A stretch of 64,000 nt of DNA from Pseudomonadales bacterium (lineage in GTDB: Bacteria > Pseudomonadota > Gammaproteobacteria > Pseudomonadales > Azotimanducaceae): contig JACKNX010000012.1 in assembly GCA_024234635.1 (NCBI GenBank), positions 1-64,000 on the forward strand. The letters are read 5' to 3'. Under the pieces are notes generated by a model that searched no databases, was not told where the DNA came from, and was given only the letters and a program-made list of their open reading frames with translations. Made by a program: the position numbers and the translations under genes. The stretch's first letter is position 1. Every line of letters begins with the position of its first letter. Below, one piece after another: positions 52,751-62,171 of this stretch.

Positions 52751-53484
52751 TGCGTTACGCGATCGTCCTGCTGTTGTTTTTCCTGGGTTTTGCGGTGGCA
52801 TACGCGCCCGCCAGCCTGTTGCGGCGCTACACGAACGACGTGCCCGGTCTGGATATCGTCGATCCCGCCGGCACCTTGTGGTCAGGAAACGGCACGCTCG
52901 TCGCGGACGGACGCGTGCTGGGTCGAGCAACCTGGCGCATTCGACCGCTGGCAGCACTCAAACTCCATGGCGTCTACGATGTGCGGGTCTTCAATGATAA
53001 TGGGAGCCTGCTGGAGGGCAGCATCGATATCGGTTTCCAGGGCTTGACTCTGGACGCCGCCGGTACCGTCGATACGCAGACACTGAACCAGGTATTGCAG
53101 ACCTGGCAGCTGTCGCTGTCAGGTGATCTCGACGTAAAACATGTCGTTTCGCGCTGGCGTGACGGCCGCCTCGATAGCCTGGACGGCGAACTGGGTTGGG
53201 CAGGCGGGCAGGCACTATTCAACAATCCGGGTGGGCCGGGCCAGGCAACGTTGCCAATGCTGACGGCTGTCCTGACCGGTGACGGACAGGGAGGGCTTTC
53301 GGCCATACTGGTCTCCGAAGGTGAACAGACACCGCTGGTGCAGGCACGCCTTGCGGCGGACGGTATGCTGAAAGTCGATATCACGAAACGGATGACGCGC
53401 CTTCTCGGCACGCCCTGGCGCGGTGACGAGCCGGATCACGCAGTTGTCATCAGCCTGGAAGAAACTGTTCTCGGCCCCCCCTGA
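52750..53484 (+). CDS. gspN: type II secretion system protein N
   Basis: This 244-residue protein resembles GspN, an inner-membrane accessory part of type II secretion. It has an N-terminal membrane anchor (YAIVLLLFFLGFAVAYAPA) and then a periplasmic domain typical of the T2SSN family (LDIVDPAGTLWSGNGTLVA, LSLSGDLDVKHVVSRWRDGR). It overlaps dapE by one base (TGATG), so secretion and lysine synthesis genes are joined in one transcript. gspC and gspD follow. Confidence 0.82.
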   Translation: MRYAIVLLLFFLGFAVAYAPASLLRRYTNDVPGLDIVDPAGTLWSGNGTLVADGRVLGRATWRIRPLAALKLHGVYDVRVFNDNGSLLEGSIDIGFQGLTLDAAGTVDTQTLNQVLQTWQLSLSGDLDVKHVVSRWRDGRLDSLDGELGWAGGQALFNNPGGPGQATLPMLTAVLTGDGQGGLSAILVSEGEQTPLVQARLAADGMLKVDITKRMTRLLGTPWRGDEPDHAVVISLEETVLGPP

Positions 53485-53494
53485 TCGATTCGCT

Positions 53495-53510
53495 CCGGTG
53501 GTTCCACCGG
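53495..53510 (+). terminator. short hairpin after gspN
   Basis: CCGGTGG and CCACCGG form a 7-bp perfect stem with a 2-nt loop 11 bp past the gspN stop. There is no T run, so it may only attenuate transcription into gspC. The remaining 180 bp before gspC show no clear promoter. Confidence 0.3.
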
Positions 53511-53692
53511 GACGACGATGGGTAGGCTGCCGTCAGGCGGTGCCCGAAAGCGGACGAGGCCACGCTTTTTCCCCCGCTCCGACCTGATAGACTCCGCATT
53601 CGAGCCGCGGACATGCCTTGTTCATGGAAAGACCAGATGATGGTGCCGGGGTATGTGGATAATGCAGGCCAGGATATGAGGTGTTCCCGGCA

Positions 53693-54637
53693 ATGAATCT
53701 GTCAGCTTTCGGCATACCCGCCGCGGTGACGGCCAAGTGGTTGTGCATTCTTGGCATCGCCTACACCGTTGCACAGTCTGCCTGGCTGTTCCTGGCTGGC
53801 ACCGAAACCACCGCTTCGGCTCCGTTGACGCCAGCCGGTACTGGCACTGCCCCACCCCGCACCCGCCCGGCCCTGAACGTCGACGCCGTACTGGAACGAC
53901 ACCTTTTCGGGATCGCCGACGCCGCACCACAGGCCTCTGCCCAGCCCGTGGCTGCCACTGAGACCCGGTTGCCGCTCGAATTGCAGGCCGTCTTCGTTGC
54001 CACTGATGACCCCAAGGGATCACGCGCGATCGTGGCGCAGAAGAACAATTCCGGCCGCCTTTACCGCATCGGCGACGACCTGCCCGGTGGCGTGCGCCTG
54101 GATGCGGTATACGGCGACCACGTCGTGCTCAGTCGGGGCGCCACACGCGAACGCCTGACCTTTCCGCGCCTGAAGGCCAGTCTTGCCCTGCCGATGGATG
54201 ATCTGCCGCAACCGGTCGACTACCAGGATGCGGATGCCGGCATGGACTACGACACGTCCGAGCCCATACAGGCCGAACCTGCGTCGACTGAGCCGCCACC
54301 GGACGTCCCCGAGCAGACGGATCCGCAACAGGTACTGGACGACTACCAGGCCCGACTGCAGGCGGACCCGGTCGGCACGCTGGACGCCCTGGGGGTACAA
54401 CCCGTGGAAGCCGGCGCCGCGCGCGGCTATCGCGTGGGTAACCTTGCCAGCGCGCCTGGATTGCGGCAGACGGGCCTGCAACCAGGCGATATCATCGTTT
54501 CCGTGGACGGACAGCCGGTCGGCAACGTGGAGGCGGATCGCTCGGAACTGGCGGGTCTGCTCGCAAGAGGTTCCGCCCGCATCGAAATCCAACGCGGCAG
54601 TCGCCGGTTTTTCGTGACTACGACAGTAGGTAACTAG
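53693..54637 (+). CDS. gspC: type II secretion system protein C
   Basis: This 314-residue inner-membrane protein links the secretin to the inner-membrane platform. A transmembrane segment lies near residues 15-35, then a Thr/Pro-rich linker, the homology region (VDAVLERHLFGIADAA and LPLELQAVFVATDDPKGSRA) near residues 65-115, and a C-terminal PDZ domain (GYRVGNLASAPGLRQTGLQP). ATG 53693 has a GAGGTG site 9 bp upstream. It is followed 10 bp later by gspD. Confidence 0.9.
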   Translation: MNLSAFGIPAAVTAKWLCILGIAYTVAQSAWLFLAGTETTASAPLTPAGTGTAPPRTRPALNVDAVLERHLFGIADAAPQASAQPVAATETRLPLELQAVFVATDDPKGSRAIVAQKNNSGRLYRIGDDLPGGVRLDAVYGDHVVLSRGATRERLTFPRLKASLALPMDDLPQPVDYQDADAGMDYDTSEPIQAEPASTEPPPDVPEQTDPQQVLDDYQARLQADPVGTLDALGVQPVEAGAARGYRVGNLASAPGLRQTGLQPGDIIVSVDGQPVGNVEADRSELAGLLARGSARIEIQRGSRRFFVTTTVGN

Positions 54638-54647
54638 GTAAGTGGTA

Positions 54648-56567
54648 ATGCTGAAATCGCCAACCAGAACGCTGTTGTTCGCCATTGCGTTTGCCGTTCT
54701 GCCCGTCGCTTCGCAGGCGCAAGACTGGCGATTGAACGTCAAGAACGCGGACATCAACGAATTTGTCGAACAGGTGGCCGAAATCACCGGCAAGACGTTT
54801 GTGGTCGATCCCCGGCTGAAGGGCCAGGTGACGGTCATTTCGCAGACCGCCATGGATGCCGATGCGGTGTACGCGCTCTTCCTCCAGGTACTGCGCGCGC
54901 ACGGCTTTACCGCCTCGCCATCGGGTAACGTCATCCGCATTCAGCAGACCGCGCTGGGCAAACAGTCCCCCGGCGCCGAAACCGAAAAGGGCCGCATCGC
55001 CGAAGGAGAACTGCTCACGCGGGTGATTCCCGCGCAGAACGTCGCGTCTTCCGAACTGGTGAAAATCCTGCGTCCGCTGGTCCCCCAGTACGGTCACATC
55101 GCACCTATCGACGAACCCAACGTGGTGATTGTCACCGACCACGCCGACAACATTGCGCGGCTTGAAAAACTCATCCGGCAGATCGATGTCTCCAACGACG
55201 ACATCGTTCAGGTGCTGCAACTGAAAGAGGCCTGGGTGGGCACGGTGGTGGCGTTGCTGGAGAAGCTGGCGCCCGAGCAGATCGGTCGCAGTTCGAAAGG
55301 TCCGCAGAAGGTGCAGATCATTGCCAACGAGCGGAACAACAGCATGATCCTGCGCGGCAAGCCGCGTCCCATCGCCGAAGTCCTGAAACTGGTCGACCAG
55401 CTCGACAAACCGGCCACCACGGCGGGCTCCACCCAGGTCATCCGCCTGAAGCACGGCGATGCCAAAAATGTCGCGGAAATCGTGAAGGATCTGGTCACCA
55501 GCGGTACCGGCAAGGGCGAGGACGGTGCCCAGCAGCCGAGCATTCACCCCGACGAAAGTCTGAACGCCATTGTCGTGCGCGCCGATCCAGGCACCATGAG
55601 CGAAATTCTGGACATCGTTGCGGACCTGGACGTGCGCCGTTCCCAGGTCCTGATCGAGGCAGCGATTGTCGAACACAAGGTATCGGACAACCGCAAGCTG
55701 GGGGTTGAGCTCGGCGCCGCAGATGGTTCCGGCGAATCCGTGCCATTCGTCAGTACGGCACTGGACGGTACATTGCGTACGCTTCTGGGCGCATTGATTC
55801 CGTCGGATGCCACCAACGCCATCAACACGTCCGACATCAACGTCCTCAATGGCATCGCCGCCGCAACCTCACCGACCTTTGCGGTGGCCAAGATCGACGC
55901 CAACGCCATCTCCTTTGGCGCCGTCGTCAACGCGCTGGCCACCAATTCCGACGCCAACCTCCTCTCCACGCCGTCGCTGATGACCCTGGACAACCAGGAA
56001 GCGAAGATCGTGGTTGGCAACGAAGTGCCTTTCCGCACCGGCAGTTTCACGACCACAGGTGACGGCTCCAACAATCCGTTCACCACCGTGACACGTGAGG
56101 ATGTGGGGCTGCAGCTCACCATCACGCCACACGTTTACGACAGCGCCTCGGTACGCCTGGAGATCGCCCAGGAGATTACCAACGTCGTCGACTCGCCCGT
56201 TGGCTCCAGCGGCTTCGCCGATGTGGTCACATCAAAGCGCGAAATCGAAACCACGGTGCTCGCCAACAGCAATCAGACCGTTGTGCTCGGCGGTCTCATA
56301 CAGGACGACACCTCCGACGCCCGCAAGAAAGTGCCACTGCTGGGCAATATCCCCGGACTGGGCGTGCTGTTCCGCTCCAAGGACGTGAAGCGCACGCGCA
56401 CCAATCTCCTCGTCTTTCTGCGCCCGGTGGTCATCAACAGCACGGAGGAGACCACCAAGGCCACGCATGACAAGTTCAAGGGTGTCTGGGAAGTGGAGAT
56501 CACAAGCGATCCACAAACCGCCATCGATGGCCTGTTCGAAGGCAAGTTACCGGCATCGGCGGACTGA
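54648..56567 (+). CDS. gspD: type II secretion system secretin GspD
   Basis: This 639-residue outer-membrane secretin forms the export channel for folded proteins. A signal peptide ends SQAQD near residue 26. N0 (WRLNVKNADINEFVEQV), N1-N3 (TRVIPAQNVASSELVKILRP; VIRLKHGDAKNVAEIVKDLV) and the secretin core follow, with VGNEVPFRTGSF and KVPLLGNIPGLGVLFRSKDV near the end. The start is ATG 54648 or GTG two codons earlier. The genes for the ATPase and pseudopilins (gspE to gspM) are not in this window. Confidence 0.95.
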   Translation: MLKSPTRTLLFAIAFAVLPVASQAQDWRLNVKNADINEFVEQVAEITGKTFVVDPRLKGQVTVISQTAMDADAVYALFLQVLRAHGFTASPSGNVIRIQQTALGKQSPGAETEKGRIAEGELLTRVIPAQNVASSELVKILRPLVPQYGHIAPIDEPNVVIVTDHADNIARLEKLIRQIDVSNDDIVQVLQLKEAWVGTVVALLEKLAPEQIGRSSKGPQKVQIIANERNNSMILRGKPRPIAEVLKLVDQLDKPATTAGSTQVIRLKHGDAKNVAEIVKDLVTSGTGKGEDGAQQPSIHPDESLNAIVVRADPGTMSEILDIVADLDVRRSQVLIEAAIVEHKVSDNRKLGVELGAADGSGESVPFVSTALDGTLRTLLGALIPSDATNAINTSDINVLNGIAAATSPTFAVAKIDANAISFGAVVNALATNSDANLLSTPSLMTLDNQEAKIVVGNEVPFRTGSFTTTGDGSNNPFTTVTREDVGLQLTITPHVYDSASVRLEIAQEITNVVDSPVGSSGFADVVTSKREIETTVLANSNQTVVLGGLIQDDTSDARKKVPLLGNIPGLGVLFRSKDVKRTRTNLLVFLRPVVINSTEETTKATHDKFKGVWEVEITSDPQTAIDGLFEGKLPASAD

Positions 56568-56691
56568 GCCCCGGACATGACTCGTCGCTACCCGTCAGCG
56601 GAAGGCGTCGCCCGAGCCAACCCTTGCCCGCCGCTGTCAGGCGGGAGGCCAGTCAGCAACCTCCCGCATCCGCCCAGACCGGCGGCCTGAC

Positions 56692-59055
56692 ATGTCCTCC
56701 GACGGCGGATTGCGTTATCGGCTGACCCGCTGGCTGCTCGGCAAGCTGGTGGTTCCCCGCGTCGCCGGTTTCGAATCGCTGTCGGGGCATGAAACGGTCT
56801 ACGTTCTGCAGAACCGCTCCGTCACCGATACAGCGCTGCTGTCGCTGGCATGCGCACAGGCAGCGCTACCGGATCCCCTTTCATCACTGCCGCTGGGCGA
56901 CGTCACGGAAGCACACCGTTACTTCTTCCTGAACCGCGCAACAGGTTGGCAACAGCGACAGACGATGCGCTCCCACTCGGAGTTCATGCGTCGGCTTCTG
57001 GCAAACCCGGCAGCGATGAGCTCGGATGCGCTCATCGTGCCGGTGTGCATTCTCTGGAGCCGGGCCCCTGCCCGCGAGCACTCGTTCTGGCGGCTTCTGG
57101 TTTCTGAAGCCTGGGCTGTGACAAGCCGCTTCAAACGACTTCTCAATATCCTCATGAATCGCAGGGGTATCAGCCTGCAGTTCGGTGATCCTCTGCCGCT
57201 GTGCCAGGCCGCCGACCCGGAACTCCCGGACGGAGTACGCCTGCGTCGACTCGCGCGCCTGATGCGTGTTCGCCTGAGAAACGAGCGCATCGCCGCGCTC
57301 GGTCCTGATCTCTCTCATAGACGTACGCTGGTTGAACAGATCGCCGGTGCCCGTGCCGTGCAATCCGTCATTACGCGACAGGCAGCGGGCGATGTCGGCA
57401 AAGCCGCCGCCTTGCGCAGGCGCGCGCATGGCATCGCCCGCACCATCGCCTCGGACATGTCCTACCCGACCATCCGGGTTCTGGAACGATTGCTCACCTG
57501 GTTCTGGACGCGCATCTACGATGGGGTCGAAATCACCGGGATGGAGAATGTCACCGCGGTCGCCGCCAGCAGCACGCTGGTGTACGTGCCCTGTCATCGC
57601 AGCCACCTCGATTACCTGCTGCTGTCCTACCTGCTGTTTCACCGCAATCTCATGCTGCCGCACATCGCCGCCGGCGATAATCTGAACATTCCGGTACTGG
57701 GTTCCGTACTCCGTCGCGGCGGTGCCTTTTTCATGCGTCGCCGATTCGCGGAGGATGACCTCTACCGAACAGTGTTTTCGGAGTACCTCTACCAGGTCTA
57801 CCGGCGCGGTTACAGCGTGGAGTATTTCCCGGAAGGTGGCCGCAGCCGGACCGGACGCCTGTTACCCCCGCGCACCGGTCTGCTGCGCATGACGCTCACC
57901 GATCAGGCTCGAGGGCTGCCCAAGGGCATCACCTTCGTCCCTGTCTACATCTCCTACGAAAAACTCGTTGAAGCGGCGAGCTACCTGGACGAACTGCGTG
58001 GCGCCGCGAAGCGGGGCGAATCCATGAGCGATGTGTTCCGTGGCCTGCGCCTGATCCGGCAGAACTTTGGCAAGGTTCAGGTACGCTTTGGTCAGCCTCT
58101 ACGGCTGACCGACTGGCTCCTCGAACACAACAGGCAACAGGGCGAAGCGGCCCTGGCGCAACAGCTTGCCGTCGAACTGATGGAGCGAATCAACGCGGCC
58201 GTACACGTCAACGCCGTCAATCTGGTGGCGCTGGTGCTGCTGGCGACGCCGCGCCTGGCTATCGAGGCAAGCGTGCTGAACGAACAGATTGCGCTGCACA
58301 GCGCGCTGATGCGTCGCGCCGGCTATGACGTGGTCGAGTGGCACAATGAAGACTCCCTTCAGCACGTTGCCGGCCTGCAGCTCGTGGAACTCGAGACGCA
58401 GGACTTCGGCAGCGTGGTGAGCGCGGGAGCGGTTGCCGCCATCCTGCTGACCTGGTACCGCAACAATGTGGCGCACACGCTGTCCCTGCCCTCCCTGATC
58501 GCCTGCCTGCTGGTGAATCGCCGGCGTCCGCTGGCGCCTGACAGCCTTGCGTCGGTCGTGGATGCAATCCACCCCTATCTGGCAACGGAACTTGCACTGC
58601 CGGTACACAGTCCATCACTCGACAGCGTACTGGCACACATGTGTGAACTGGGTATCGTCCTCCGCACCGCGGAGGGCGCTCTCGAACCACCGCGCGAGGA
58701 CACCGCCGACCATCAGCGGCTGCACCTGCTGGCGCAGGTGGTGATGCCATCTCTGGAACGCTTCTACATCGTCCTCGGTTTGCTGAATCGCGAAGATCAG
58801 CCGCTGAATCGTCGCTCGCTGCAGGAACGCAGCCGCGCCGTCGCCAAGCGGATGTCGCGCCTCTACGGTCTGAACGCGCCGGAATTCTTCGATGCCGGAC
58901 TGTTCAACCAGTTTGTCGATCAGATGCTGAAACGCGACGCCCTTCGCGAGGACATGGACGGGAATCTGCGGCCCGCGGAGAGTACGCGGCAGATCGCGCG
59001 CGCCGCGGGCACCGTAATCGACCCCGATTTCCTGCGCGCCGTGCGGCGCGGCTGA
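56692..59055 (+). CDS. plsB: glycerol-3-phosphate acyltransferase PlsB
   Basis: This 787-residue membrane-associated enzyme makes 1-acylglycerol 3-phosphate, the first step of phospholipid synthesis. The acyltransferase HX4D motif is in VYVPCHRSHLDYLLLSYLL near residue 300, followed by GAFFMRRRFAEDDLYR, VEYFPEGGRSRTGRLLPPR and ITFVPVYISYEKLVEA. The length is close to E. coli PlsB (807). It lies 124 bp after gspD. A 164-bp spacer between it and rsmJ shows nothing I recognise. Confidence 0.95.
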   Translation: MSSDGGLRYRLTRWLLGKLVVPRVAGFESLSGHETVYVLQNRSVTDTALLSLACAQAALPDPLSSLPLGDVTEAHRYFFLNRATGWQQRQTMRSHSEFMRRLLANPAAMSSDALIVPVCILWSRAPAREHSFWRLLVSEAWAVTSRFKRLLNILMNRRGISLQFGDPLPLCQAADPELPDGVRLRRLARLMRVRLRNERIAALGPDLSHRRTLVEQIAGARAVQSVITRQAAGDVGKAAALRRRAHGIARTIASDMSYPTIRVLERLLTWFWTRIYDGVEITGMENVTAVAASSTLVYVPCHRSHLDYLLLSYLLFHRNLMLPHIAAGDNLNIPVLGSVLRRGGAFFMRRRFAEDDLYRTVFSEYLYQVYRRGYSVEYFPEGGRSRTGRLLPPRTGLLRMTLTDQARGLPKGITFVPVYISYEKLVEAASYLDELRGAAKRGESMSDVFRGLRLIRQNFGKVQVRFGQPLRLTDWLLEHNRQQGEAALAQQLAVELMERINAAVHVNAVNLVALVLLATPRLAIEASVLNEQIALHSALMRRAGYDVVEWHNEDSLQHVAGLQLVELETQDFGSVVSAGAVAAILLTWYRNNVAHTLSLPSLIACLLVNRRRPLAPDSLASVVDAIHPYLATELALPVHSPSLDSVLAHMCELGIVLRTAEGALEPPREDTADHQRLHLLAQVVMPSLERFYIVLGLLNREDQPLNRRSLQERSRAVAKRMSRLYGLNAPEFFDAGLFNQFVDQMLKRDALREDMDGNLRPAESTRQIARAAGTVIDPDFLRAVRRG

Positions 59056-59219
59056 TTCCCACCCCACAGTCCTGATCACCCGACAACCTCAACGGTGCAC
59101 GACAGGAAACCGAGCAGAACCGCCCGAACCTGGTTCAGCCCTCGTCGACTTCGCTGAGGCGCGCAGCGGCATGCACCGCATTCACCGGGCGGGTTTCCCC
59201 GATGCACCTCCCGGACCGT

Positions 59220-59930
59220 TCATTCAGTAGTGTGACAGGCAGTGCCGCGATATACGTCGAAGCGGACCGTTGTCCCCTTCAACTGCCAGTCGGGCCGACC
59301 GAGCATGGGATCGGTACGCCGTCGTTTGACAACGACCCGTTCACTCGCATGCCTGCGCGCAGTGTCGAGCAGACTCATCGGCGCGTCGACGCTATCGTCG
59401 ACGATGGCTCGCAGCACCTGCATGGGCAGCTTCGCCAGCCCCTTGCGCCCCCGACCGGGAAACATCGGATCGAGGTAGATCACATCCCAGGTACCCGTTG
59501 CCATGACTCCTGCGGCCGATCCGTGAACAAGCGCCTCCACGACAACGGTGGACGCTTCAATCCTTTCACGCAACAGTGCCCAGACCAGCATGGACGCTTC
59601 CACCATGGTCACGCGCGCACCGAGCGCCGCCAGCTCCAGGCCATCCGATCCCCAGCCGGCCATGGCATCGAGGATACGTTTCGAAGGCCTGACATGCAGC
59701 CCCACGGCGCGTGCCAGCAACGACTGCGCGGATGCCTGTCGCGGGTCAAACGCGGGAGGTAGGAACGGGAGCCTGGCGTCATCGTAGACAACGCCACAAC
59801 GGCCTTCCCGCAACACGAGATACGGCGGCCGTGCCGGCGTCTCCCGGTCCAGGGGGGCCAGCGCAAACCCGGCAAACCGCTGCCGTTCTTCCGGCGACAT
59901 CGTGCCGGCATGAAACAGGTAAGGCGTCAA
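59220..59930 (-). CDS. rsmJ: 16S rRNA (guanine1516-N2)-methyltransferase RsmJ
   Basis: This 236-residue SAM enzyme methylates G1516 of 16S rRNA. The SAM motif ILDAMAGWGSDGLELAALGA is near residue 86, followed by VIYLDPMFPGRGRKGLAKLP near residue 150, and ASERVVVKRRRTDPML and KGTTVRFDVYRG at the end, all typical of RsmJ. The start is probably TTG 59930, which overlaps the stop of the upstream small gene; ATG 59900 is the alternative. Confidence 0.88.
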   Translation of the reverse strand: MTPYLFHAGTMSPEERQRFAGFALAPLDRETPARPPYLVLREGRCGVVYDDARLPFLPPAFDPRQASAQSLLARAVGLHVRPSKRILDAMAGWGSDGLELAALGARVTMVEASMLVWALLRERIEASTVVVEALVHGSAAGVMATGTWDVIYLDPMFPGRGRKGLAKLPMQVLRAIVDDSVDAPMSLLDTARRHASERVVVKRRRTDPMLGRPDWQLKGTTVRFDVYRGTACHTTE

Positions 59931-60130
59931 ACGTGGATATCGATTCGCGCGGTCCGCTGACCACGCAACAAGCCGGCATTGGCGCTGTAGGTGAGCACCG
60001 CGTGCACGTCGCCCGGCCGGACACTGGCCAGGCGACGGAATCGCGGCGGTTCCTGCGCAGGCGCAGCGGCTACCTGCGGCCGCTCGCGAACGGGCTGGAT
60101 GGTGGTGCTGACGGGAGTAATGGCGTTCAT
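59927..60130 (-). CDS. small hypothetical protein between tsaB and rsmJ
   Basis: This 67-residue frame starts at ATG 60130 (MNAITPVSTTIQPVRER) and ends in a TGA that overlaps the TTG start of rsmJ. It has a Pro/Ala-rich N half (VAAAPAQEPPRFRRLASVRP) and ends GLLRGQRTARIDIHV. There is no signal peptide or membrane segment. I do not recognise the family. Support is the compact operon position and translational coupling; it could still be a chance frame. Confidence 0.5.
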   Translation of the reverse strand: MNAITPVSTTIQPVRERPQVAAAPAQEPPRFRRLASVRPGDVHAVLTYSANAGLLRGQRTARIDIHV

Positions 60131-60186
60131 GGGTGCGTGAAGTATAGCGGCCCGCGGCCGGTCAGCCAGCGGCGGACACCCGCGGC

Positions 60187-60861
60187 TCATTCCGGCGACG
60201 ATGGCGCGGGAGTCGACGGAACCCAGGGATGATCGCCGTCCACATATACCGGCAACACGCCCGCGACATCCGACCAGGCCGCCGAACCCATGTCGGCCGC
60301 GGCCAAACGGAGCAACGTGAGTCCCGGTTGGGGATCGGGCTCGATGGCTATCGCCTCTCCGTGCCACCATGCCGGCAAGCCACCAATGCACGCATCGTAG
60401 CCGACGCACCAGTCGGGCAGCGCGTCCACCAGCGTATCGTCGTGAACGCGTTCGAACGCCGCTGCGGGCGACACACGTTCGTAACCTGCCAGGTACCAGG
60501 CATTCGCGCGCGAATGCACCATGGTGACAACCGAGCGTACCGGCGTCGCGGCGGCGTGGGCGGCGAGCAGCCGCGAGGTGCTCACGCCAAGCGCACGCGC
60601 GCCGGTCGCCACCAAGATGCCCTGCACCGCAGCCACGGCAAGTCGCACACCCGTGAACGAACCCGGCCCGTTGACGTATGCCACGCGCTCCAGTGCGCGC
60701 GGTAGAATGCCCGCACGTGCGCAGAGGCCATCGATCATCTCCAGCAGCACCCGGTTGTGCTGACGCACGAGATGACGGGTGTCCGCGAATTCCGCTGCCG
60801 CGTGCAGCAGCGCCACGGAACACAGTGCTCCGGATGTATCGATGGCCAGCAACGTCGTCAT
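60187..60861 (-). CDS. tsaB: tRNA threonylcarbamoyladenosine biosynthesis protein TsaB
   Basis: This 224-residue protein is the TsaB partner of TsaD and TsaE in making t6A on ANN-decoding tRNAs. The ASKHA-fold N terminus LLAIDTSGALCSVALL, then HNRVLLEMIDGLCARAG and VNGPGSFTGVRLAVAAVQGI, are diagnostic. ATG 60861 is 30 bp from the divergent moeA start. It heads a tsaB, small gene, rsmJ group. Confidence 0.93.
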   Translation of the reverse strand: MTTLLAIDTSGALCSVALLHAAAEFADTRHLVRQHNRVLLEMIDGLCARAGILPRALERVAYVNGPGSFTGVRLAVAAVQGILVATGARALGVSTSRLLAAHAAATPVRSVVTMVHSRANAWYLAGYERVSPAAAFERVHDDTLVDALPDWCVGYDACIGGLPAWWHGEAIAIEPDPQPGLTLLRLAAADMGSAAWSDVAGVLPVYVDGDHPWVPSTPAPSSPE

Positions 60862-60891
60862 GCGAATGGCGGGAGCCCGATAGAGAGGAAC

Positions 60892-62133
60892 GTGGATAGT
60901 AACCAAGCAATCGACCTGAACGCAGCACTGGCACGCATCGCCAGCGACGTGGCGCCAATGGTGGACACCGAGCGCGTGCCGCTCGGGGCCGCGCAGGGGC
61001 GCATCCTGGCGGAGGCTCTGCGGGCCACCCATCCGGCGCCACCATTCCCCAGTTCGGCAATGGACGGCTACGCACTGCCAGCACCCGTGTCCGCAGATCT
61101 TTCCGGCACCCGCTGGCGCATCTCGGGTGAAAGTGCGGCCGGGCACCCATGGACGGGCGCGGCGCGCGATGGTGAGTGCATCCGCATTCTCACGGGCGCC
61201 GCGGTACCCGACGGTTTCACCCGGGTGGTATTGCAGGAAGACACGCGCCGCGACGGCGATGTCATCCTCATCAGCGGTCAGCCGGACCCCCGCAGCAACA
61301 TCCGTCCCGTCGGGCACGATGTGCAGGCAGGTGAGCCACTGATGCCGCAACGGCAGCGCCTGGGCGCCCTCGAGATCGGACGGCTGGCCAGCGACGGGGT
61401 ACGCGAGGTCAGCGTCTACCGACGGCCCCGGATCGGCGTCTTCTCGACCGGCGATGAGCTGGTGGATGCCGCCACCACCGGGGCGGATCTGCCCTACGGC
61501 TGCATCTACGAATCCAATCGGGCGACTCTTCTCGCCTTGCTGAAACACCTGCCGGTCGCGGTCACGGATCTGGGCAACCTGCCCGACGATGCGCAGACGA
61601 CACGCAGGGAGCTGGACGTCGCCGCCCGTTCCCACGACCTGTTGCTGACCAGCGGCGGGGTCTCGGTTGGCGATCACGATCACGTGCGCAACGTCGTGGA
61701 GGCGCTGGGCTACGTCGCGTTCTGGAAGTTGAACCTCAAACCCGGCAAACCGCTGGCGTTTGGACGCGTGGGCAATTCCTGGTTCTGCGGGCTGCCCGGC
61801 AATCCTGTCTCCACCATCGTCACCTGGCTGCTGATTGCCCGCCCACTGGTGCTGCATCTGTGTGGCCAGCCAGGCAGCGAACCAGTCCGTCTGCCGGCGA
61901 CCCTGGCCACCCCGGCCGAACACCATGCCGGGCGCACGGAATATCAGCGCGGATGCTTCAGCTGGCGGCCCGGTCAGCCGCTTCCGGTCGTTTCAATTCT
62001 CGGCGATCAGAGTTCCAATCGCCTCGCAACCTTTCAGGGCGCCAACTGCCTGGTCGAAATTCCGGCGGCGGTGCACGATCTGCCTGCCGGCGCCCCCGTC
62101 ACGCTGCTGCCGCTGGCAGGCCTGCTCGACTGA
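60892..62133 (+). CDS. moeA: molybdopterin molybdotransferase MoeA
   Basis: This 413-residue protein inserts molybdate into adenylylated molybdopterin. The N domain has PFPSSAMDGYALPAPV and IRILTGAAVPDG; the MPT-binding domain has RIGVFSTGDELV and LLTSGGVSVGDHDHVRNVV, and KPGKPLAFGRVGNSWFCGLP precedes the C-terminal domain. The start is GTG 60892, with GAGAGGA upstream. It is divergent from tsaB and convergent with adk. Molybdenum cofactor implies at least one molybdoenzyme elsewhere. Confidence 0.93.
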   Translation: MDSNQAIDLNAALARIASDVAPMVDTERVPLGAAQGRILAEALRATHPAPPFPSSAMDGYALPAPVSADLSGTRWRISGESAAGHPWTGAARDGECIRILTGAAVPDGFTRVVLQEDTRRDGDVILISGQPDPRSNIRPVGHDVQAGEPLMPQRQRLGALEIGRLASDGVREVSVYRRPRIGVFSTGDELVDAATTGADLPYGCIYESNRATLLALLKHLPVAVTDLGNLPDDAQTTRRELDVAARSHDLLLTSGGVSVGDHDHVRNVVEALGYVAFWKLNLKPGKPLAFGRVGNSWFCGLPGNPVSTIVTWLLIARPLVLHLCGQPGSEPVRLPATLATPAEHHAGRTEYQRGCFSWRPGQPLPVVSILGDQSSNRLATFQGANCLVEIPAAVHDLPAGAPVTLLPLAGLLD

Positions 62134-62171
62134 ATCTGGCTGGCGGCAACCGTGGGCCAGGGCGCGGCAGC

